10,267 nucleotides of DNA. It comes from an uncultured Bacteroides sp. (GTDB lineage: Bacteria; Bacteroidota; Bacteroidia; Bacteroidales; Bacteroidaceae). The position numbers and the translations under genes were made by a program. The DNA is taken from positions 1 to 10,267 of the forward strand of contig USSR01000196.1 of assembly GCA_900557355.1 (NCBI GenBank), given 5' to 3'. Positions 6,253 through 10,267 of the stretch are shown here, in pieces (position 1 is the stretch's first letter; each line of letters begins with the position of its first letter). The notes under the pieces are model-generated. The model was not told the origin of the DNA and did no database searches. It worked only from the letters and a program-made list of their open reading frames with translations.

Positions 6253-7587
6253 ATGGAAACATTTTTGATTCGTGCCCTGCAACTCGTTATGAGCCTTTCG
6301 TTGCTCGTTATCGTTCATGAGGGAGGGCACTTCCTCTTCGCCCGTCTTTTCAAGACACGGGTAGAAAAGTTTTGTTTGTTCTTCGACCCTTGGTTTACCC
6401 TGTTCAAGTTCAAGCCGAAAAATAGTGATACGGAATATGGTATTGGTTGGCTGCCGTTAGGTGGTTATGTAAAGATAGCAGGTATGATAGATGAGTCTAT
6501 GGATACCGAACAGATGAAACAGCCAATGCAACCGTGGGAGTTCCGGGCCAAACCGGCATGGCAACGGTTGTTAATCATGATAGGTGGTGTATTGTTCAAT
6601 TTCATATTGGCATTATTCATCTATTCTATGATACTTTTTACCTGGGGAGATGAATACGTACCGGTACAAAAGGCCCCGCTGGGTATGGAATTCAACGAAA
6701 CGGCAAAAGCTATCGGTTTCCGTGACGGTGACGTACTGATATCTGCTGATGGTGTACCCTTTGAACGTTACGGTGGTGACATGCTGACAAGCGTTGTCGA
6801 TGCCCGCCAAGTAACAGTACGCCGTGATGGGCAAGAGGTATCCGTTTATATTCCTGAGAATTTCATGGAGCGTCTGCTGGCTGACAGTGTACGTTTTGCC
6901 TCATTCCGCTATCCATATGTTATTGATAGTATTTGTGCCAACCGTCCTGCTGCCCTTGCCGGCCTGCAAGCGGGTGACAGTATTATGCAATTGGACGGAA
7001 AGAACATTGCTTATTTCGATTTCAAAGAAGAGATGTTACGCCGTCAGAAAGCGGATTCTGCTTCTCATTATATCACATTGACTTATGCACGTGCCGGAGT
7101 GATAGATACCATAACTTTTGCTACAGATTCAATCTATGAGATAGGTGCAGTGGTACGTACGGCAACCAATCAGTTACTGCCGGTTGTAAAGAAAGAATAT
7201 AGTTTTCTGGCCTCTTTCCCCGCTGGTGCAGCATTGGGAGTACAAACGCTGAAAGGCTATGTAGGACAGATGAAATATCTCTTCTCTAAAGAAGGTGCCA
7301 AGCAATTGGGTGGCTTCGGAACTATCGGAAGCATCTTTCCTGCTACATGGGATTGGCATCAGTTCTGGTACATGACAGCATTCCTTTCTATTATCCTCGC
7401 CTTCATGAATATTCTGCCTATTCCGGCACTGGATGGCGGACATGTACTATTCCTTATCTATGAGATTGTAGCTCGTCGCAAACCAAGTGATAAGTTTATG
7501 GAACGTGCGCAAATGGTGGGTATGTTCCTGTTATTCGGATTGCTGCTTTGGGCAAACTTTAATGATATTCTGCGGTTCCTGTTCTAA
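6253..7587 (+). CDS. rseP: RIP metalloprotease RseP (M50 site-2 protease)
   Basis: RseP is an inner-membrane zinc protease that cuts anti-sigma factors, and remnant signal peptides in some species, within the membrane after a site-1 cut. The 444-residue protein has VHEGGH with H22, E23 and H26 in the first membrane helix, the conserved GIGWLPLGGYVKIAGM (63-78), a membrane helix at about 105-130, two periplasmic PDZ-type regions (roughly 135-200 and 215-300; RPAALAGLQAGDSI at 231-244 is the clearer one), and a third helix with NILPIPALDGGH (386-397) carrying Asp394, followed by a last helix. All catalytic elements are intact. No anti-sigma or sigma gene lies in the window, so its substrate is unknown. 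It is the last gene of the plus-strand cluster, closed by the terminator at 7613-7647. Confidence 0.96.
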   Translation: METFLIRALQLVMSLSLLVIVHEGGHFLFARLFKTRVEKFCLFFDPWFTLFKFKPKNSDTEYGIGWLPLGGYVKIAGMIDESMDTEQMKQPMQPWEFRAKPAWQRLLIMIGGVLFNFILALFIYSMILFTWGDEYVPVQKAPLGMEFNETAKAIGFRDGDVLISADGVPFERYGGDMLTSVVDARQVTVRRDGQEVSVYIPENFMERLLADSVRFASFRYPYVIDSICANRPAALAGLQAGDSIMQLDGKNIAYFDFKEEMLRRQKADSASHYITLTYARAGVIDTITFATDSIYEIGAVVRTATNQLLPVVKKEYSFLASFPAGAALGVQTLKGYVGQMKYLFSKEGAKQLGGFGTIGSIFPATWDWHQFWYMTAFLSIILAFMNILPIPALDGGHVLFLIYEIVARRKPSDKFMERAQMVGMFLLFGLLLWANFNDILRFLF

Positions 7588-7612
7588 GAGAACTTTAGAT
7601 TTACCCCAATAA

Positions 7613-7647
7613 AAAAGGATGACCAATATTACCTTGGCCATCCTTTT
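7613..7647. terminator. Bidirectional terminator between rseP and ddh
   Basis: Two 14-nt arms (7613-7626 and 7634-7647) flank a 7-nt loop. They pair at 13 of 14 positions, with AAAA at one end and TTTT at the other. Read on the minus strand the odd pair is a G-U wobble and the arm is followed by more T, so it should work best for ddh. On the plus strand that pair is A-C, but the stem still ends in TTTT for rseP. Confidence 0.85.
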
Positions 7648-7665
7648 CTATATAATCGTATTTTC

Positions 7666-8565
7666 TTACACTAAATGTCCGATCCACTCTTCACGATCTC
7701 CCGGCAAAAGATCAATAACCGGAACCTCTACCATAGTGTAACAACCTGGTTGTTGACGCATGGAAGCGCGAGCTACACAAACCAATACCTGAGCAGTAAG
7801 TGCAGGGTTATTAATGCGCATATTGAACTCAAACAATTGATTCTGAGTTTTACCGGAAACTCCTTTACGAGTGAGGTTTACACCATGTCCCATGTCAAGC
7901 AAAGCATCTACGCTGGGAACTAATTTCACATGTGTCTCATCATTCACAAAATATGGATCTGCCTTGATGGCAGCAGATACTTTATCAAACTCATAACCGT
8001 CTTTCAATTCGATATAAACCATACGGCGGTGAATACCTGTTCCGGTAGGAATAGTCATGGAAAGAGCAGCCTTTACACCATCAATAGCTTTTACAGCTAC
8101 TGTATGTCCCATACTCATTCCAGGACCAAAGTTTGTATAAGTAATTCCTTTCGGAGCAATCGCTTCCAACAGGGTACGTACAATAGAATCGCTTCCCGGA
8201 TCCCAACCTGCAGAAATAATAGAAACTGCATTATGCTCTTTTGCAGAAGCAGACAGTGTACGACGCAAATTTACAATACCGGTATGAATATCGAAGCTGT
8301 CAACCGTATTGATGCCAAGTGCAAGGATTTCTTTGGCATAAGTCTCTACACTGCGGGTTGGTGTACAAAGAATTGCAACATCAACGCCTTCCAATTCCTT
8401 GATATTCTTTACAACAGGGTATTCACTCAGTTCTGCGGGACGATTTTCAGCTCCAGCTCGGCGTACTACACCGGCAATTTCAAAGTCGGGAGCCGCTTGC
8501 AACGCTTCGAGCACGTATTGCCCGATATTGCCATAGCCAACAATGGCTGCTCTTACTTTTTTCAT
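7666..8565 (-). CDS. ddh: meso-diaminopimelate D-dehydrogenase
   Basis: This NADP-dependent enzyme interconverts meso-2,6-diaminopimelate and L-tetrahydrodipicolinate plus ammonia, giving a one-step route to meso-DAP for peptidoglycan and lysine. The 299-residue protein has the Rossmann motif GYGNIG (10-15), CTPTRSVE (67-74), the substrate-domain WDPG (121-124) and GPGMSMGH (147-154). It is shorter than the about 320-residue Corynebacterium enzyme and fits the short type described from Symbiobacterium and some Bacteroidota. The ATG at 8565 is right because the Rossmann strand follows at once. It is convergent with rseP, sharing a terminator, and divergent from ruvA, so it is probably a single-gene unit. 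A promoter candidate lies at 8608-8642. Direction in the cell (synthesis or breakdown) cannot be read from the sequence. Confidence 0.94.
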   Translation of the reverse strand: MKKVRAAIVGYGNIGQYVLEALQAAPDFEIAGVVRRAGAENRPAELSEYPVVKNIKELEGVDVAILCTPTRSVETYAKEILALGINTVDSFDIHTGIVNLRRTLSASAKEHNAVSIISAGWDPGSDSIVRTLLEAIAPKGITYTNFGPGMSMGHTVAVKAIDGVKAALSMTIPTGTGIHRRMVYIELKDGYEFDKVSAAIKADPYFVNDETHVKLVPSVDALLDMGHGVNLTRKGVSGKTQNQLFEFNMRINNPALTAQVLVCVARASMRQQPGCYTMVEVPVIDLLPGDREEWIGHLV

Positions 8566-8607
8566 TCTTTTATTGATATTATTTATCAGTTTTCTATTTT
8601 ATCGGCA

Positions 8608-8642
8608 CAAAAGTAATCATTTTCATTCAAATTAACCACAAA
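8608..8642 (-). promoter_or_regulatory. Probable Bacteroides-type promoter for ddh
   Basis: The minus strand carries TACTTTTG (8608-8615), an exact TAnnTTTG. The nearest useful -33 element is TTTG at 8639-8642 with a 23-bp spacer, longer than the 20 bp seen at lemA and tsaB. Another TTTG at 8628-8631 is too close (12 bp). The predicted leader is about 35 nt. Confidence 0.55.
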
Positions 8643-8685
8643 ACGATTCAGTGTTCCACAGAGTTTTTTCTTTATTAACAAGATA

Positions 8686-8765
8686 AAAGAGTTACGAGCT
8701 ACAAGCTACGAGTGGCTGCGCTATTATACCGAAAGGAGCTTGTAGCTTGTAACTTGTAACTCTTT
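8686..8765. repeat. 80-bp imperfect inverted repeat built of heptamers
   Basis: Two 27-nt arms (8686-8712 and 8739-8765) are inverted copies identical at 24 of 27 positions, with a 26-nt centre. Each arm contains three tandem heptamers: GTTACGA, GCTACAA, GCTACGA on the left; GTTACAA, GTTACAA, GCTACAA when the right arm is read on the minus strand. In plus-strand RNA two of the three differences become G-U pairs, leaving one C-A mismatch. It lies in the 240-bp ddh-ruvA gap, upstream of both starts. No T-run follows it, and no flanking target duplication is evident. Confidence 0.85.
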
Positions 8766-8805
8766 CACACAATATTCTTCGCTCGCGCGCGTTATAGTAA
8801 GTATT

Positions 8806-9411
8806 ATGATAGAATACATTAGAGGCGGACTTGCCGAGCTCAGCCCGGCAACCGCAGTTATCGACTGTAACGGATTGGGATATGCCGTTAATATTTCATT
8901 AAATACGTATGCTGCCATCCAAGGCAAAAAAGAGTGCAAACTATATATCTACGAGGCTATACGTGAGGATGCATATGTCCTCTACGGCTTTGCAGATAAA
9001 CAAGAGCGTGAATTATTCTTGTTGTTGATTTCCGTTTCGGGCATTGGCGGTAATACTGCACGAATGATACTTTCGGCACTTTCACCGGCAGAACTGGTGA
9101 ATGTTATCAGTACTGAAAATGCCAATTTACTGAAGACAGTGAAAGGTATCGGATTAAAAACAGCCCAACGGGTGATTGTGGATTTGAAAGATAAAATCAA
9201 GACAGGTACTGCAAGCGCAGGAAGTACGATAGGAAGTCTCGGCGGAATGCTATCTGCTGCTAATGCACAGGTGCAGGAAGAGGCTATTGCAGCATTGACA
9301 ATGTTGGGATTTGCACAGGCACCATCACAAAAGGTAGTTTTGGCAATATTGAAAGAAGAGCCAGATGCGCCAGTGGAACAAGTTATTAAGCTGGCGCTAA
9401 AAAGACTCTAA
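8806..9411 (+). CDS. ruvA: Holliday junction branch migration protein RuvA
   Basis: RuvA binds four-way DNA junctions as a tetramer and loads the RuvB helicase for branch migration in recombinational repair. The 201-residue protein has the N-terminal OB domain ([14 protein letters not shown] at 1-14 to about 62), two helix-hairpin-helix motifs (about 71-90 with VSGIGGNTA, and 106-125 with [11 protein letters not shown]), a flexible Gly/Ser/Ala linker (about 133-155), and the C-terminal RuvB-binding three-helix domain (about 157-201) ending IKLALKRL. Length is normal. The ATG is the only start that preserves the OB strand. No exact TAnnTTTG is seen in the 105 bp upstream, which instead hold the inverted repeat and a CGCGCGCG tract. 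It lies 60 bp before sprA; ruvA followed by sprA is a known Bacteroidota arrangement. Confidence 0.97.
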   Translation: MIEYIRGGLAELSPATAVIDCNGLGYAVNISLNTYAAIQGKKECKLYIYEAIREDAYVLYGFADKQERELFLLLISVSGIGGNTARMILSALSPAELVNVISTENANLLKTVKGIGLKTAQRVIVDLKDKIKTGTASAGSTIGSLGGMLSAANAQVQEEAIAALTMLGFAQAPSQKVVLAILKEEPDAPVEQVIKLALKRL

Positions 9412-9433
9412 TTTAGCACTATGCGCTAAATTA
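9409..9433. repeat. Small AT-rich inverted repeat overlapping the ruvA stop
   Basis: TAATTTAGC (9409-9417) and GCTAAATTA (9425-9433) are a perfect 9-bp inverted pair around a 7-nt centre; the left arm includes the ruvA stop codon. There is no T-run after it, so it is not a convincing terminator. It could be a modest mRNA-end or attenuating hairpin between ruvA and sprA. Confidence 0.5.
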
Positions 9434-9434
9434 A

Positions 9435-9455
9435 GTGACAAGCTACGAGCAACTT
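9435..9455 (+). repeat. Heptamer units before sprA, like those upstream of ruvA
   Basis: GTGACAA (9435), GCTACGA (9442) and the degenerate GCAACTT (9449) continue the unit type found in the arms at 8686-8765; GCTACGA is identical to a unit there. No second inverted arm is seen nearby. Confidence 0.5.
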
Positions 9456-9471
9456 ATTCAATTAAACACAC

Positions 9472-10267
9472 ATGAAGTCTCCTCGTATACGACACATCAT
9501 TTGGTTATTGCTGCTATGGCTCATGCCTGGCAGCTTTGTCGTTATGGGACAGAATGTAAATGGGGAGAGTACACAAAAAGCGGAAAATGTACAGGATACA
9601 ATAGCTCCGCGATATTCCGTTCGCAAGACCGTGCCGGGTACACTAAAAGACCTTTCTCCCCACCCTGCCGACCTGCAATCCCCCATGAACTTACGAACCG
9701 AAGCAGAATATGATGCAAAAACAGACAGGTACTACATACGCACAAAATTAGGGAATACCGAAATCGATGTACCGATGGTACTAACTCCCGAAGAATATCT
9801 GGACTGGACATTGAAACAATCCATGCAATCTTATTACCGCCAAAAGAACGGAGAACAAATCGGCAAAGGAAAAGAGGCTTTCGACTTTATGGATATGAAG
9901 TTCAACCTTGGTCCGGCAGAGAAATTGTTTGGTCCCGGTGGGGTACAGATACGTACACAAGGTAATGCAGAACTCAGCTTTGGCATGACGTACAAAAATG
10001 TGAAGAACCCCTCACTTCCGGAAAGTCAACGCAAAACACTCGGTTTTGACTTTGACGAGAAAATCAATATCAACGTCAATGGAAAAGTAGGTGACAAGGT
10101 GAATATGAACATGAACTACAACACCGATGCTACCTTTGATTTTGACACCAAACGACTGAAACTGAAATATGAGGGAAAAGAAGATGAGATCATCAAACTG
10201 ATTGAAGCCGGTAATGTGAGCATGTCCACCAATAACTCACTGATACGCGGAGCATCCGCACTGTTCT
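9472..10267 (+). CDS. sprA: SprA/Sov-family outer-membrane protein, N-terminal part
   Basis: The first 265 codons are present and the gene runs off the right edge; family members are usually well over 2,000 residues. The protein starts with a signal peptide (basic MKSPRIRH, hydrophobic IIWLLLLWLMPGSFVV, probable cut near residue 26 before QN). Then come segments typical of the SprA N-terminus: GPGGVQIRTQGNAELSFGM, KININVNGKVGDKVNMNMNY, FDFDTKRLKLKYEGKEDEI, and IKLIEAGNVSMSTNNSLIRG, ending at GASALF where the window stops. SprA (Sov in Porphyromonas) is the giant beta-barrel translocon of the type IX secretion system. The ATG at 9472 gives a sound signal peptide. It follows ruvA by 60 bp with no clear promoter between, so cotranscription is likely. 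Whether this organism has a complete type IX system cannot be seen here. Confidence 0.9.
   Translation, partial: MKSPRIRHIIWLLLLWLMPGSFVVMGQNVNGESTQKAENVQDTIAPRYSVRKTVPGTLKDLSPHPADLQSPMNLRTEAEYDAKTDRYYIRTKLGNTEIDVPMVLTPEEYLDWTLKQSMQSYYRQKNGEQIGKGKEAFDFMDMKFNLGPAEKLFGPGGVQIRTQGNAELSFGMTYKNVKNPSLPESQRKTLGFDFDEKININVNGKVGDKVNMNMNYNTDATFDFDTKRLKLKYEGKEDEIIKLIEAGNVSMSTNNSLIRGASALF

Noticed and set aside
7930..8616. A 228-codon plus-strand open frame opposite ddh
   Set aside because: It lies almost wholly antisense to the well-supported ddh, and its translation is rich in Cys, Ser and Asn with no recognisable domain, typical of a shadow frame.
8686..8765. Inverted repeat as a CRISPR remnant or an insertion-sequence end pair
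   Set aside because: There are only two inverted arms with no spacer pattern, no transposase gene, and no visible target duplication. A miniature element remains possible but unproven.
9409..9433. Inverted repeat as a rho-independent terminator of ruvA
   Set aside because: The stem is AT-rich and no T-run follows, so it is listed only as an inverted repeat.
9435..9811. Open frames on both strands overlapping the start of sprA
   Set aside because: The SprA frame from 9472 has a signal peptide and clear family motifs to the window end; the overlapping frames are short and lack any motif.

Overview
The window looks like a chromosomal core region of a gut-type Bacteroidota, most likely Bacteroides or a close relative. 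The evidence is the gene content (a DUF4290 protein, a SprA-family giant outer-membrane protein after ruvA, a short-type meso-diaminopimelate dehydrogenase, LemA next to a DUF3137-like protein) and Bacteroides-type promoters (TTG, about 20 bp, then TAnnTTTG). Most start codons lack a Shine-Dalgarno sequence, as is usual in this phylum. I see no phage, insertion sequence, CRISPR array, rRNA or tRNA, and no gene-free stretch longer than 240 bp.

Layout. Positions 1-707 hold a minus-strand pair: lemA and, downstream, the N-terminus of a membrane protein that runs off the left edge. A 203-bp divergent promoter region follows (708-910). From 911 to 7587 seven genes run on the plus strand as one likely transcription unit: tsaB, a DUF4290 gene, murA, rimM, a membrane-anchored M23 peptidase, dxr and rseP. 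A bidirectional terminator (7613-7647) separates rseP from the convergent gene ddh (7666-8565, minus). A 240-bp divergent region with a long imperfect inverted repeat follows, then ruvA (8806-9411) and the first 265 codons of sprA (9472 to the right edge).

How the genes fit together. The central cluster mixes translation and ribosome maturation (TsaB for t6A tRNA modification, RimM for the 30S subunit) with envelope biogenesis. MurA makes the first committed peptidoglycan precursor. The M23 protein probably cuts peptidoglycan cross-links. Dxr starts the MEP isoprenoid pathway, which supplies the undecaprenyl carrier. RseP is a site-2 protease of envelope stress signalling. The nearby ddh makes meso-DAP for the same peptidoglycan. 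ruvA (recombination) and sprA (outer membrane) form a separate pair.

There is no obvious new defence or mobile system. The points most worth a second look are: MurA has Asp where fosfomycin-sensitive enzymes have the catalytic Cys; several short intergenic gaps are built from 7- or 8-bp tandem units, one pair forming an 80-bp inverted repeat; and lemA has a perfect but distantly placed Shine-Dalgarno sequence in a lineage that rarely uses one.
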